A stretch of DNA of 64,000 nt, from contig JAKSYS010000023.1 of the NCBI GenBank assembly GCA_022925895.1, forward strand, positions 1 to 64,000. The letters run 5' to 3'. This DNA comes from Fragilaria crotonensis. Its lineage: Eukaryota > Bacillariophyta > Fragilariophyceae > Fragilariales > Fragilariaceae. The translations under genes and the position numbers were made by a program. A model generated the notes under the pieces. The model saw only the letters and a program-made list of their open reading frames with translations, did no database searches and was not told where the DNA came from. Shown piece by piece: positions 1-11,619 of this stretch (its first letter is position 1; every line of letters begins with the position of its first letter).

Positions 1-222
1 ACCAATGAACATAAGACGACGATGCAACACTGATAAAGCCAAAGAACAGAGAATAAACTGTGCATCATAGTTGACTGGAAGGCCTACTGAAGTCTTATGT
101 GAAAAATCATGCGTTGTTTCAGTCATGGTAACCATGCCAATGTAACTCAAGACTTTTGGGAGTTTAGCAACTAAAAGAGACAATAGCCGTCTTCAAGGCA
201 TATGCATAGGATGCCCTCACTT

Positions 223-857
223 TCAGATCTCCATGTTGGTAATGGTTTGCGTCTCGACCTGCGAAACGCCTGGAATAGATTTGATCTTCTCCAAGAATTC
301 TGCCTCGGGAGCATACCCGCTGTCGAACACGCGAAACAGAAAGTGAGAGGCAAGCAAAACGCAACGCAACCATCATAATGGGTAAGAAGCATGAGACGTA
401 ACGCAATTATCATACTGGGTAATAAGCATGAGACGTACCTCGCCTCCCACGGACCAAAGTCATCCAACGGAACAGTAGTCATTAGCTTGAAATCCAAGCA
501 AGCTCCACATACCAAGCGGTTGACGGTAACACCTTCGCTGATCTTTTTGATTTCAGGGAGGAATTCATCGACAACCTTAGCGATTGCCTCGAGACTTTCA
601 GAAGTTGCCTTGTCACCCTCGTATTTGCAACGCCATTCACGACAGACTCGGTTAAAGGACATAGCACCGTTTGCCAGCGCGACATCGGCCAATGAGGTCA
701 CTGGACGACCAAAGGGAACTGCAGGAGCAAAGGCCTGGCGTCCAAAAGAACAACGGTGAGTTTCATGCATTGTGGGCAGACTAGACGGAGGTGAGATCCG
801 ACTTGAACTTACAGAGGCTGATGCCAAAGCGCTAAAAATGAAAGCAACAGTCTTCAT
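223..857 (-). CDS. Plastid-targeted conserved protein of unknown function
   Basis: Three exons (857-813, 734-439, 319-223) give 145 residues. The introns are 735-812 and 320-438, both GT-AG with GTAAGT or GTACGT donors. Exon 1 is a 15-residue hydrophobic signal peptide ([15 protein letters not shown]). Exon 2 opens directly with [11 protein letters not shown], so splicing creates the ASAFAP motif of diatom plastid pre-proteins. The mature part has a helical stretch (about 35-75), then a [14 protein letters not shown] strand with two cysteines. It ends with [24 protein letters not shown]-like text (last about 25 residues), which resembles a small alpha/beta ferredoxin-like fold. I do not recognise a named family. 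Plastid localisation is inferred from the motif. The ATG at 857 was chosen over an upstream in-frame ATG at 908 because it gives a compact signal peptide. Confidence 0.75.
364..437. repeat. Tandem 37-bp duplication inside intron 2
   Basis: Two imperfect copies (364-400 and 401-437) share the ending AAGCATGAGACGTA. The second copy abuts the splice donor of intron 2 of the plastid-protein gene. The first therefore carries a decoy copy of the donor-side sequence. Confidence 0.7.
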
Positions 858-940
858 GATTCGATGATGCATCTGGATAATGACGGAGATTGTGTTGACA
901 GTTGACACGATGTATGTGCATCATACACACTCAAACACAC

Positions 941-1041
941 TATATATATTTTATGCTACAAGTGCTCCAGTACAAGCCTCCGTAGACGACGAAGATCCAT
1001 AATGGCACGAAAATGATCTTCCAGATGGCGAACTGACGTCA
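941..1041 (-). promoter_or_regulatory. Putative promoter: TATA run and CRE palindrome
   Basis: A TATATATATTTTA run lies at 941-953, about 85 bp upstream of the minus-strand ATG at 857. A perfect TGACGTCA palindrome lies at 1034-1041, about 175 bp upstream. CRE-like motifs are known to mediate CO2/cAMP and light control in diatoms. The link to this gene is inferred from position only. Confidence 0.4.
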
Positions 1042-3049
1042 CTGATCACTGTCCACTTACTCGTACTCCAGTACAGTACCCTAGTCTACTACCGTAGGCA
1101 CAGCAACACAAAGTTGTTACCACAGTTGCTGCTGCATGCTCCCGCTTTTGAGAGCCCACCCCCCAACCGGTTCACAGTTCGCAGTATTACAATATAATGT
1201 TCTTACAGCGCAATCGAAACGTAAACTTCTCCCACTGGTTGGTCCTTGTGGCATTTGTGCATTGACTTGTGCAATATGCATTTAATAAAAAAATGGAGGA
1301 GCTTCATTGTTACCATGGATTTAAGGTTTAAGGGCAACCCTGACATTAACATGTTTTGTACAGAGTGTATTTTATTCGCTAAGTGGTGCCGTGCACGGAT
1401 AGTATCAAGAAGAATCTATATCCAACAAAGCGACCAATACAACCTATTCATCAGATGCTAAAAAGAAGGAGATTGCATTTTTCTTCTGACATTGAACTGA
1501 TTTGACTTCCATCCCCCTGACTACAAACCCACACCAGATTTTCAGCTGATATGCCTGCCGCTGACTAATACAGTGTGATTTAAGGTCACACAGGATAGGC
1601 AGAACATGGCATGCCTAGTTGTTGCTGGCAGTCATATGGTAGATCAAATGGGCATCAACAATACCCGGTCCACAGTAGTGAAAGGTATCAGTGTGTGGGT
1701 GCTATCTTGAAGGAGATTGCATTTTTTTGGCATTAAACTGATTTGACTTCTCATCGCAATGGTATTTAAATTTTATGTGACAATACTGGTAATGCCTTTA
1801 TTACTGCACAGTGTATGGAGAAGATTTACTCCAGAGTATGCCCGGAAGTTGGTGGCTGTAAAGGTTCAATTCTTGCTTTAAAGACGGTGCCATAAGGATT
1901 GCACTCATCAGCCATCATGCCAGGCATGCCATGCACATTGTTTTGCTGACTTCCTCTGTTCTTTGGGATTCTCTGCATGATGCTGTGGATGCGTGAACAA
2001 GAGGAGATTGAGTGATATGATTATGTGTGTACACATCAATGGTTTTAATTGTGGCACAGAATCCTGACCGATGGATCTCAAAGGATGAAAACACTTGGGT
2101 CCTTTGATGAGTAGCATATATGAAGGAATGTAAGGAATAAATCCATCAAGTTGAAACAGACTTTGAGCTTCTTGGCACCTTTTAACCCCCATCATACTCT
2201 TCTTCCAGAATGATGTCACCCTGAACTTGACAAGAATGTACCATTGTTGAGAAAGGATGATGGGATCCATCAACACTCACCAGCAGTATGGCTCAGCGGG
2301 CTTGCACCAGTGGGAGACTTGAAATCTTGCTTTTGCAGTGTCATCTTTACATAGATTTTTGGCAGTGCCTCATTTCGATGACCTGGAGCTGATGTTACAC
2401 CTGTTTGGCTACCTCAAGAAAACCTATCAACCGTATTGTTCTTGATTCGAGTCCTTTAAAACAAAATGAAACCTAACTATTGGGTTAGCACCGTCCTGAG
2501 GCCGTACAGACTCAGGTGTGTACCCCATTCCAGCGAAGCCGGAGATTCGCGAGGTGATTATTTACTATCAACAACACGTTTCAGATGATAACGGTTGAGG
2601 TGATGTCTGATACATGCGTCATATTCACCCGTGAATCGTACTCCCATTGCCGAAATCGAAACTCTTTGTTCTGGACAATGATCAACGTGTGGAGTAGACC
2701 TCAACTTACCGTGAAGGCCATATCTTGTTGCTAGAAAATCCGAATCGATGTTTAGTTGAGCGAGCTGGTCTAGGAAGCTGGGAGTATGCCCTGATAGAAT
2801 CTTGGTGCCCCTTTACCCCGTTGAAGGTAACAATTCCTTGTATTTTGCTCCTTCCTTAAGCTGCGGATTAATGAAAGAAGGTCAGAGTTGTAGGTCTGTC
2901 GACAGCAGGCCTCACATCCTTGTCGATTAGTTTTGAACACTTTAGAAATAGCTGTGCGACTGTCTGTGGCTGAACCACAAAAGGGAACATCTATGACGGA
3001 TGATTCAAGTGCTTCAATAATTGACAACGATGATAAGTTAGCTAAAGAA
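1042..3049. other. Gene-poor region with no recognisable gene
   Basis: Only short open frames occur on either strand, none with a family signature. The only clear structure is a pair of direct repeats near 1.5 and 1.7 kb. The part near 2.4-3.0 kb may be further eroded retroelement sequence leading into the copia fossil, but I cannot support that residue by residue. Confidence 0.5.
1466..1755 (+). repeat. Direct repeat pair of about 46 bp
   Basis: Copies at 1466-1513 and 1710-1755 both begin AAGGAGATTGCATTTTT and both contain AAACTGATTTGACTT or the same with one mismatch. They are separated by about 200 bp. They may be remnants of a dispersed repeat. No coding role is seen. Confidence 0.6.
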
Positions 3050-3690
3050 TGCATGGTTCCATCCAGACTTCCTGGAAGACTATCCCGACGATGCATATGA
3101 AGATGTCAATGATACCTTTGTAGTACGGAACACAGCGATCCAACTTGTTGTCGACTGCAGCTTTCTTTGCTTGACGCCAATCAGCACTCTCATGACCATG
3201 TGATGCGCAGGCCGATTTCGGGTATCATCTTATTCATTATGGGGACCACAACGGTTTTGTGGCAGAGCCATAGACAAGAAGGCTGCATTGTAACCAGTAC
3301 TTACTACTGTGCTGAGTTTATATCCATGTCTATGTCAGTGGAAGATGCTATTGCTATTTGGATATGCTCCGCTGTCTTGGTATCTCTCTGACCCGACCTA
3401 CTGATCTACTCGGCGGCAACTTTGGAGTAGTTCAGAGTGCTGAAATACGCAATGGTGAGCTGACAAAGAAGCACATTGCGATCTCATATCACTATGTGTG
3501 GGCAGCCATTGCAGCGAAAATTGTCAATGCACATTGGTGTGGAACTCATGAGACTTTTGCTGATCTCTGCACTACGGCGAATATGTTTTTCGGACTTAAT
3601 GCAGGACGTTATGGCATCACAGCTTTAGCATCTGGGTTTGAGAGGAGGTACGGTCCGGGGACTGGAGCTAAGCAGATACAGCAGTAGAGG
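3050..3690 (+). mobile_element. Fossil Ty1/copia retrotransposon fragment (RNase H end)
   Basis: The translated text resembles the C-terminal RNase H and tail region of diatom-type copia polyproteins. Landmarks include the aspartate-starting DAN motif, the WQSHRQ block in place of the usual W-x-S-K-R-Q, and a late HIAISYHYVW block matching the usual H-N-x-L-S-[FY]-H-x-V-R. No LTRs or other domains are visible, so this is an isolated 3' piece. It is clearly broken, with several disruptions and many substitutions, and is older than the full-length copia element at 41.5-48.8 kb. Confidence 0.6.
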
Positions 3691-3826
3691 ACGTCAGGAT
3701 GGAGTCGACTGTCCTGGCACCGTCCCTCGTCACGGCCGCAATGCCTGGAGATAAGCAGTTCCAGCAGTAGAGGAGGTCAGGATCAGTCTACTGTCCTACC
3801 TCCGTCGTCGTCACGGCAGCAATGCC
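3663..3826. repeat. Tandem duplication of about 82 bp
   Basis: Copies at 3663-3744 and 3745-3826 both start TGGAG, share AAGCAG, CAGCAGTAGAGGA and GTCAGGAT, and end CACGGC.GCAATGCC. The first overlaps the tail of the copia fossil. It is a local duplication with several substitutions. Confidence 0.65.
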
Positions 3827-4360
3827 GCGCCTCCAAGTATGTGGGAAGAGTATTATGCCTCTACTACTGTACCCGGTAGCTAGAGTAGTAGTGTACAACA
3901 GTACTTCAATTAGTTTCTCTTGTGGCATGGCAAATACACATATGACATATACAGCGGTTAATCGACATCAGAGCGAACTCTAACTCTTATTATCATTTGT
4001 ACTGGAGTACAAGCATAAGGCATATAGTGGGTTGAAAATTATTTTTACCAACCGTAAAATGGTCGTACGTAGCTCAAAATACACCAAACGATGCAGAATG
4101 AATAGGTGCATCTGCTGTCAAAAGTGTGTTGGCAGGAGAACAATATTCATGGACTTTCTCTTAGTCGGATGGAATATTATTTTTGTATTTTAAGCATAGT
4201 AGTGGGACGCCCTTGCTTCAGTCGTGTTATTGCGATGAAATCAGTTTTGAAAACAATTCATGCGACAATGATGAAGTCAAACAAGTGTAAAGACACATTT
4301 GTAATCAAGTCCTATTGATTGAAACAATTTCTTAAAACATCTACCTATATGGTTGAGCAA
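3827..4360. other. Intergenic, nothing recognised
   Basis: AT-rich DNA downstream of the pogo-like transposon. No gene, RNA or clear terminal inverted repeat for that transposon was found here. Confidence 0.5.
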
Positions 4361-7021
4361 CTAAACTGCATCTGTACTCGGTATGTATGATTTCCAATCT
4401 CGCTCAAGAGAAAGGAGTTTTGCCACGATGACATCCTTTTTTCGCAGGTCTTTTAAGAGACCGTCAGCATTTGACTCTGGTAGGACCCATCGTATAACAT
4501 CAATCCAATCCTTATCGGTCATAGTAACTGGAGAACTCTCATACTTTTGCAGTGCTTGCCTTGCATTAACCAATAGCCGCACGCCTTTCCATCTTCGTCT
4601 TCGATTGCGATTCCACTTTCTTCGCTTCCAAAGCAAGCTGCTCTTTTTGGGCCCTCAACACAACACTCGCATTACCAATTCTTGTTCCACATACAGCCCA
4701 CAAACCCCCTGCAGAGAAGCTTCCCTTTGTTTCAACAAGCTGCTTAACCTGCGCGTCTTCCTCGGCCTTGCGTTCGACAGGTCTTGCCACTGGGATAGTC
4801 GCATCAAAGATTCCAGCATTCAGTCCATGCACTTCAGCGCTATTCACAAGGTCTTCGTACGAGGTTTTTAGTTCCTCCAAAGAATCATCTTTCTGTCGCT
4901 GACCCAGTTCATGACGCACTTTCTTACTCTTAATACAATTCCGAGTGAACGGAACAAATCCTACCTTGGACCACGATGCAAGGATCTTGTCCTTCGTAAA
5001 GTTTTTTGCGAAAGGCTTCATTCCAATTTCATCATCTTGCTTACCGTTAACAACGGTCGCCAGGTCTTCAAACCCCATCGTGACTGCAACGCTTCTATGG
5101 TGGCCACCACCAGCAGCATCTTCTTGATCTCCCTCCTCGTCATCACCATCGTCTGTTGTTGGTGCTGAATTGCGTTGACCCTTCAACCGTAACCTCTCAG
5201 TCAAAATCACTTCTCCTCTTGCATACGTCGATGACTTGAAAGCTCCATAAAGCGCATCCATTTCCTGGTTGACACTTGTGGCGTTGGGCAGTCCCATCAG
5301 GATCAACAAACCTTGCTCAAAAAACTTTTCGCGCTTCGAAATGCTTTCCAAGTTTGCAATCATTCGTCCTGCCCCAGAATCCACTTTCAATATAACCGGG
5401 CCACAAAGGAGCTTACCAGTTGGATCAAACGTCGCTGTTTTGCTTATATTTGGATACAGCGGCAACACAACACGTTCGACGTAGTCATTGAAGAGCGAAT
5501 CATCCATACTCCCCCTTGACCGAACAGAATAAAAGCTCGACACCTCAACTCTGTCAGGACAACCAAACCTACCTTCAACTACTGGGAGACCCTCAAGCCA
5601 ACTCATTTTCACTCGGTAGTTGCTTTCAATCTTCGCCCCTGAATCAAATATGTACAACGGAGGGAGAGCTTCACCAGCGGAGTTCGTAGCGTACACTCCA
5701 GTGACATGCCGACCGGGCTTCACGGTCTTCTTGTAGCCTCTCTGCAGCCTTGGATTCTTGTAAACCAGAGCTCTTGAACCACTCTTGTCTCCCGTGATTG
5801 AGAGGTCGTGATGCGTCTCATCCATGTTGATGATTCTGCGTCTCACTTCATCCGATCGAAAGTCAAGTTCAGATAGCAGCTGTCCCTGTGAATCTCTTAC
5901 CTCGCTGTTGATGACAAGGCCTGACTTAATCAGGTCCACCTTCGCATCGTCAAACCACTGTTCCAGGTTATCCACAGTGGTCCACTTTGATCGAGCTTCC
6001 TCCATCGAAACCTTTGTCGCTGCTTGCATTCTGTCAGGATGTCGCGTTCGTAGTTTCTTCCACACAGACTCCACTTCAAACTTTGTTTCAAATTTCGTTC
6101 CAGTGACAGCAGCATTAATCAACCTTTTGATGTCCCTCCCCTCTTAATTCTCCTCCGTTGCCAACTTGGCTTACCTCGGTATGTGTCACAATAACATCCA
6201 TAAGAATATCTGGGATTCTTGGAAGTAGGGCCTCGCTTCAAAGGGCTTGCACCAACATGCCCACAATGAACTGCTCGGTAAAGAGTGCTCTTGCTGAGCT
6301 TCTTCCGTCCATTCAATTTGAATTCTCTATTTAAGTGCGATACAATCGCATTAACAGACCGAAACTCAGATGGCGGGTTGTTGCCATAGAGTCGCTGATG
6401 CACAAGATCCGTACCTGCCTTGAATGCGAGCTTGAAACGATGATTGTAGTCATCATTTTCAATCTTTGCTTGCACGCGGGCCTCGCTTACTTGTTTTGCC
6501 GAGCGCCGTCTCTTGATCGGCTTCTTTTCTTGCTGAGCACTTGATGACGAAATCGCAGCCGATGTTGTTGACAGTGAACTCTCCGTCAGTGGAGATGTAG
6601 TAGTACTGGAGTCACCGTGCATTACATCAACAATCAGCCCTTCATGCTGACTCACACGCCTGCCCTCGTCTTCTAGCTTCTTCTTTGCAGTTTGTACATG
6701 GTAATGGAGCGTTTGGAGGCTCACAACGTCTTGAAGGCAGCAGGCTCGAAGCGCTTGATCGAGTTGGAGTTTGTTGTGCGTGACCTGCGAAAATATTAGT
6801 AGTACAGAATTTGCGTAGAAAGAAAGAAAAAAACTGAGAGAATTCTTGAAACGAATCAACGACAAAACTCCCTGAACCATGTCAACTTTCACACCTTGTA
6901 CCTCAATGTAACTCACCATTTTCACAGCATCTGCGATGCTGTATGCTTTGACCGGCCTTCCTGATTTCAATGATGGTAGGCTATAATTACCGTTTTGCTG
7001 AGCCTTTCGCTTTGTCGACAT
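4361..7021 (-). mobile_element. Decayed pogo-like (Tc1/mariner superfamily) DNA transposon
   Basis: The transposase reads from an ATG at 7021 (MSTKRKAQQNGNYSLPS) to 4361. The N-terminal part looks like a helix-turn-helix DNA-binding region. A clean 84-bp GT-AG intron at 6785-6868 carries a TACTAAT branch-like site and a TTCGCAG acceptor. The catalytic core shows NMDETHHDLS (first Asp), PVILKVDSGAGRM (second Asp) and LPNATSVNQEMDALYGAFK (third Asp, about 40 residues on), the DDE_1/pogo pattern. The frame is broken at least twice. One break lies near 6130-6240, where the IPDILMDVIVTHTEVSQVGNGGELRG frame gives way to RDIKRLINAAVTG. The other lies near 4570-4620, where the frame changes before NARQALQKYES. 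I found no convincing terminal repeats, so the ends given are those of the coding remnant. Confidence 0.7.
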
Positions 7022-7798
7022 GTTTAAAGTATGAGCAATTGTTTTCAAAACATATTTTCATGATGCACAAAAAATTACGGCGCACATCAAGCATTCGCAG
7101 GAGCGCCAAAAAGCCTTGCCCTACAAAACTACCTACAGCACCTCCCTACCAAATAATCTTGCCTTCAACTTTGATCGGGGTGAAATGAGAAGTCTACGTT
7201 TACGAATACATTCATTTTTGCATCGTATAGCCACTGTCTCAGTACTCTTTGAAAAAAAACATGTCCCACTATTGTGCTTATGCTAGTACTTGTACCTCCG
7301 AAACAAATACTAGCTACTAGCTACTACCACTACTGGTACCTGGTAGCTGGTAGTAGTTGTTGAAAGGGACAGAATATTGCGCTTCGTATCGGGTTCGTAC
7401 AAGTATGACATACCAGGTACAAGGATGTTAGTGATTCAGTTATTGGCACAGCTACCGGTACACCCTGCCTGGTATGGAGTTTGGACACTGGACACTGGAC
7501 AGGGTCAGGAGCAGTGGCACCGGTGATACGTACGTAAACGCTTATACGCGCATCCCTCCCTATGTGCGTATCAGTGTTTTCGCACGACCTGAGCAAGCGA
7601 TGAAAGCTACGTACACTGGGCATTCTACCAGTGTTAAGTGTTAACAGAGTCGTCCTTGTATCTTGTGGTGTACTGGTACTACCCAGCCAAACATAAACCC
7701 AAAAGAGCAGTCTCCTGTCTACCTGTCTCATGCGCACTCGATAACGCGTTTGTCTACGTTCATATCCTAACATATCCACACCAGTGGGCTATGGGCAA
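7022..7798. other. Intergenic, GTAC-rich spacer
   Basis: No gene recognised. The part from 7200 on is a dense run of TACTGGTACC-like and TAGTAGCTGG-like motifs, typical of the spacers in this window. It lies upstream of the pogo remnant and downstream of the GT32 gene. Confidence 0.5.
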
Positions 7799-8974
7799 TC
7801 ATCCTCCTCCAGTTTTCGGCACCACCTGTTTTGGTACCAATTTTTTCAAGTCAGCGGCATAAGTCACAGCGTTGTGGTGTATTCCAAACTGGCAATCATC
7901 TCGTCTCTGCGAATCGCCGCAGGTTCGGACGTACGGCCCATACCGCCGCAGCTTTTGATGCAGGCGAACCTCTAAGGTTCTACCTTCTTCTGCCGTCTCC
8001 CAGGGGATCCGATGAAAGTTTTTGCATTGCAAAACATGAACCCACGAAGGATCATGAGCGCGACGAATTGACTCGTCCATTGCCACAGGTCCGGTAGAGA
8101 ACAAGATATCCGGTGCATCACGTCGCTCTTGTAACACTTCAAATGTTGAGTTCCAGAAAGGATCTGCGATGGGGCTTGACATGAGACTGTTTTGAACATT
8201 TTCATTCTCACTATAGGGACTCTCAACGAAGCTAACGCGATCCGGCGGAAGATCCTGCCAAAAGTTAACGTAGGGCTCATAGTCAAGGTCAGCATAGAGA
8301 CCTCCATAGGTGTACAATATGAAGTATCTTGAGGAATCAGCTCGCTGAATGTTAGTAGGATAGTTGTCATAGGTGTCCAGGAACCAATCAAAACGTTCTT
8401 GAATGAGTTGTCGCATTGTCGCGTCAGTCCAGAGCATATGCTTATACTCTGGCTCAGGATAAAGTCGTTTCCATTCCGACCTAACGCGAGTGAAAAGACC
8501 TGGTGGGATGTCTTCAGTTTTCCACTGCTGGTGAATGATTTTTGGGAGGGGAGCAGGTTGCGCTGCCAACCCTTTTCTTGGCGAAGAGCCAAACTTGGAT
8601 CTCACTTCCGCTGCAATCTTACAGGGATCACCAAAGTTCACCGCTTCACGAGCCAAATACAAGACATCGAGGAGAATCACAAGCGCGACTAGTCCAACGG
8701 GTATGAGGAGTAACGTACAAAAAAACTTGATGATGGTCGTCGCCTTGATGCCCCTGGCCGTTAACAACCACATCTTCAACAAAAGCGGAAATGACTTGGT
8801 TCTTTGTCCATCCTTGGTCGTGTCGTCTTTCTGTTCAAGAGGGAGGAAGTGGTCAGCAGGCCTTCTTCGGATCATGGCAGCGATTGCTTTCATAAAGGTG
8901 TGGTTATTCGTTGTGTGTGCCTTTTCAAGGGCACCTACCAACACGCAAGACGCATTGGTCAGTGGTGACCCCAT
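7799..8974 (-). CDS. GT32-type (OCH1-like) glycosyltransferase, type II membrane protein
   Basis: A single exon encodes 391 residues. A short cytosolic tail precedes one hydrophobic anchor (about 79-108). The luminal Gly_transf_sug-type domain follows, with PKIIHQQWK at 144-152 and the DXD nucleotide-sugar site in YGGLYADLDYEP at about 223-234. This predicts a Golgi or ER enzyme using a nucleotide sugar, perhaps a mannosyltransferase; the acceptor and donor are unknown. The ATG at 8974 is the longest option. The ATG at 8893 (MKAIAAMIRRRP) is also plausible, because the preceding 27 residues have no obvious features. A second member of the family lies at 24.1-25.3 kb. Confidence 0.85.
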   Translation of the reverse strand: MGSPLTNASCVLVGALEKAHTTNNHTFMKAIAAMIRRRPADHFLPLEQKDDTTKDGQRTKSFPLLLKMWLLTARGIKATTIIKFFCTLLLIPVGLVALVILLDVLYLAREAVNFGDPCKIAAEVRSKFGSSPRKGLAAQPAPLPKIIHQQWKTEDIPPGLFTRVRSEWKRLYPEPEYKHMLWTDATMRQLIQERFDWFLDTYDNYPTNIQRADSSRYFILYTYGGLYADLDYEPYVNFWQDLPPDRVSFVESPYSENENVQNSLMSSPIADPFWNSTFEVLQERRDAPDILFSTGPVAMDESIRRAHDPSWVHVLQCKNFHRIPWETAEEGRTLEVRLHQKLRRYGPYVRTCGDSQRRDDCQFGIHHNAVTYAADLKKLVPKQVVPKTGGG

Positions 8975-9280
8975 GAGTAGAATTCAACGGATTCGTCGTA
9001 CGAGACGTGGATGTTCCAATTTACTTACGGTGTGAAAAGAACTCGCAACGTAGTTCGAGTGCTGGCTAGCTCGATTAATGATCCTTGGGCCGATACGACA
9101 ATGTCACATTCACATACACCTTAATGGCCTACGTCCTATATACGCCTACTGAATATGGGTTACAGTAAACTGGAGTAGGGTGCGTGCTGCGTGCTACTCC
9201 AGTTCTCCAGCACGACTACTCAGTACAACTGCACATCCGGTTCGACTTGATGATGCAGGAAGCAGGATGCAGGATGCAGG

Positions 9281-10223
9281 CAGGCCGGTTTAATTGGGGG
9301 AAATCACCTTAATTGGGGGTCATTTCCCCCAATCGAGTTTCAAAATCTCCCCCAATTAAGCGTTTTTATTGGGTTATGTGCTCTGTAATGTGTGGGCAGG
9401 ATTCGGTTTCCCCCAATTAAACCAATTAGTAGAATGCAAGTACATCTCCAGATCATCACATAAAAGATGTCCAAAACACAATTATATCTTCATTGAGGGT
9501 ATCAGATAAATATTCTCTGTCTCAAGAAGGAGAATTGGTGGTTCCACGGAGTGTTTGGTTTTCTAATTGATGGTGGAACTTCCAATATTGTGGGACAAGG
9601 AGAGGAACGGTTCTGATTTGGAGACACCTCAATGCCTACCTCATCAGCTGGCTCTGATTTTGCTGAACTTTTACATTGATAACAAACAAGAAGCAACGTT
9701 GATGAACAAGCAAGATAGTATGGATCGACTCAACGATGAATTCCTAGAATTTGTCAGCATGTAGTACCCAAAGAAGAATCAAACCATTCTGAAAAAGCCT
9801 TTATATGGCTCCAGTTGTTTGAAGATATCTTGCAATGGTCAACGGGCATTCATGACATGAGGTTGTTGCTTCCCCAACCTGAAGAAGTGCTTGTATGGCA
9901 GATATGGTACTATCATACCACTATGGTGCATCCCCAAGAACACGCATAGCTAGTCAAGTCATATGTTGCAGTCATCAGTTTGGATGAAATTCATATCAAC
10001 TAATTTTTCATTGTTGGAAGTATCCTGCTCCATTGCAAACACTTACCTCTTCGTTAAAAAAATTATAGCAGCATAGACTCGTGAAGCTGAGATTAGCTAA
10101 GCTACATTTTCCTGTCGTTTCAGAAATCTCCCCCAATTAGCCCCCAATTAGCTAGCCTCCAAAATCTCCCCCAATTAGCCTAATTGGGTATTTTGGGGGA
10201 CGTCCCCCAATTAAACCGGCCTG
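9281..10223. mobile_element. hAT-type MITE, 943 bp
   Basis: The ends are perfect inverted repeats of 21 bp beginning CAGGCCGGTTTAATTGGGGG. They are flanked by an exact 8-bp target duplication GATGCAGG (9273-9280 and 10224-10231), as hAT transposases produce. Several further CCCCCAATTA motifs sit just inside both ends in both orientations, resembling subterminal transposase-binding repeats. No transposase is present, so it is non-autonomous. The interior has only a short open frame (9567-9764) of no known family. The flank is itself GATGCAGG-rich, which slightly weakens the duplication evidence. Confidence 0.88.
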
Positions 10224-11619
10224 GATGCAGGTCGCAGGTCGCAGGTCGCAGGTCTTGAAACTTAAGACTTTCGGGATGTACTCAACCTTTTTTTGAACTG
10301 GAGTACAGTGCTATGGACTGTGCCTTGCACCTCCGAAACTCCAGAACTTGTGCTGGAGTTCTACCGGTAGTTACCGTACCTGTAAAGTATGATGTAAGAT
10401 GCAAGATGCACTTTGTGATTTTGTGATCTTGTGATCCCACTCGCACTCCGCATGAACACTCTTTTAGCCTATGTAGGACCGACTATCTAGTAAAAGCGAC
10501 GGTTCTCACCAAAATGAAGCAGCGACAGTCTTTCAGCTCATCAATTAATAAACTTCTTTACGTAGCTTCCTACATATCAAACATTGCGGAAGTATGAAGA
10601 CTACAGTACTTAACACTCATACGTCACCGGAGTAGGCTATGGGAACCTTTGAATGTATGTATGTTGATTGAACACTACTAATGTTGTCATTCCAAGTTAC
10701 TATTTACAACTTTACTGGCAATCACCTACGCATGCGGTCTCTACTTCCAACCTTTACTCCCTATCATGTGCTGGAATATGTTCACGATTCGGATGTGCAT
10801 GAGCATCCTGCAGACAGCTTTGATTCCATTTTGTCTGACCGAGATGCTGACAATGCTTACATTGAGGAGGACAAGAAGCTGTTTGTTGAAGATGAGAATG
10901 ATTGGACTACCAGAAGACCACGCCACAAATGAAAATTTTTAAGTTTATATCAGAAATTTTACAATTCATGCACAACAGAGAAGTTTGTATGCTGACCAGG
11001 CTGCAGTGCTGGAGTCACTAAATAAGATGTTGAACACGGTACAATTGCAACACTTATGCATATCTCTGAGCATGGCAACAAATGTCTTGACTACAGCCAT
11101 ATATCACCTGGTTCTCCAGTAGCACAGCAATCAATTTTTCCAAAACGTCTAGTACTATAGGTTTCCCCAAAGGCTGATACCCAGAAAACCAACAAAGGTT
11201 CACAATTCACAATACCCACCAGAGCTTGGGAAGACTGACCCCTTTTTGGTGATAGGGGGTAATCATTTCTTATCATGCATCATCTGAAGAAATGTTGATG
11301 TATGAATGACAGGCAGATGACAAATTGACCAGGTCAACAAAGCTTTTTGAACAAGAATGGGGTGTGGTATTCTTTGTGATCATCATCCAGCACAAGAAAA
11401 GCCATGCTGCTGTCTTCTCACATATTCTTTATTGATTGTGTCAATGAATGCACTCCATCTTCTACTCTGGCTTCATCCATTTTTGCAGGATTTTTTCTGT
11501 GAACAAACCTGCAGCCCTTTGAGGCCACCTCTGGCTGATAGTGGTGAGAACACTGCCGGTTGAGCACATGATTTGACACAATCTTGGGCATGCACACGTT
11601 CCCAGATGTTATTCATGTA
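10224..11619. other. Gene-poor region, nothing firmly recognised
   Basis: The only frame of note is 10681-10932 on the plus strand. Its 83 residues are acidic near the C-terminus (HDSDVHEHPADSFDSIL and EEDKKLFVEDENDW). It has no family match that I know and may be an eroded element. No RNA genes were seen. Confidence 0.4.

Noticed and set aside
1908-2276. 122-residue minus-strand open frame
   Set aside because: No motif, unlikely composition, and no promoter or splice context.
7330-7779. 149-residue minus-strand open frame
   Set aside because: It falls in GTAC-rich spacer and reads as spacer-derived text with no domain.
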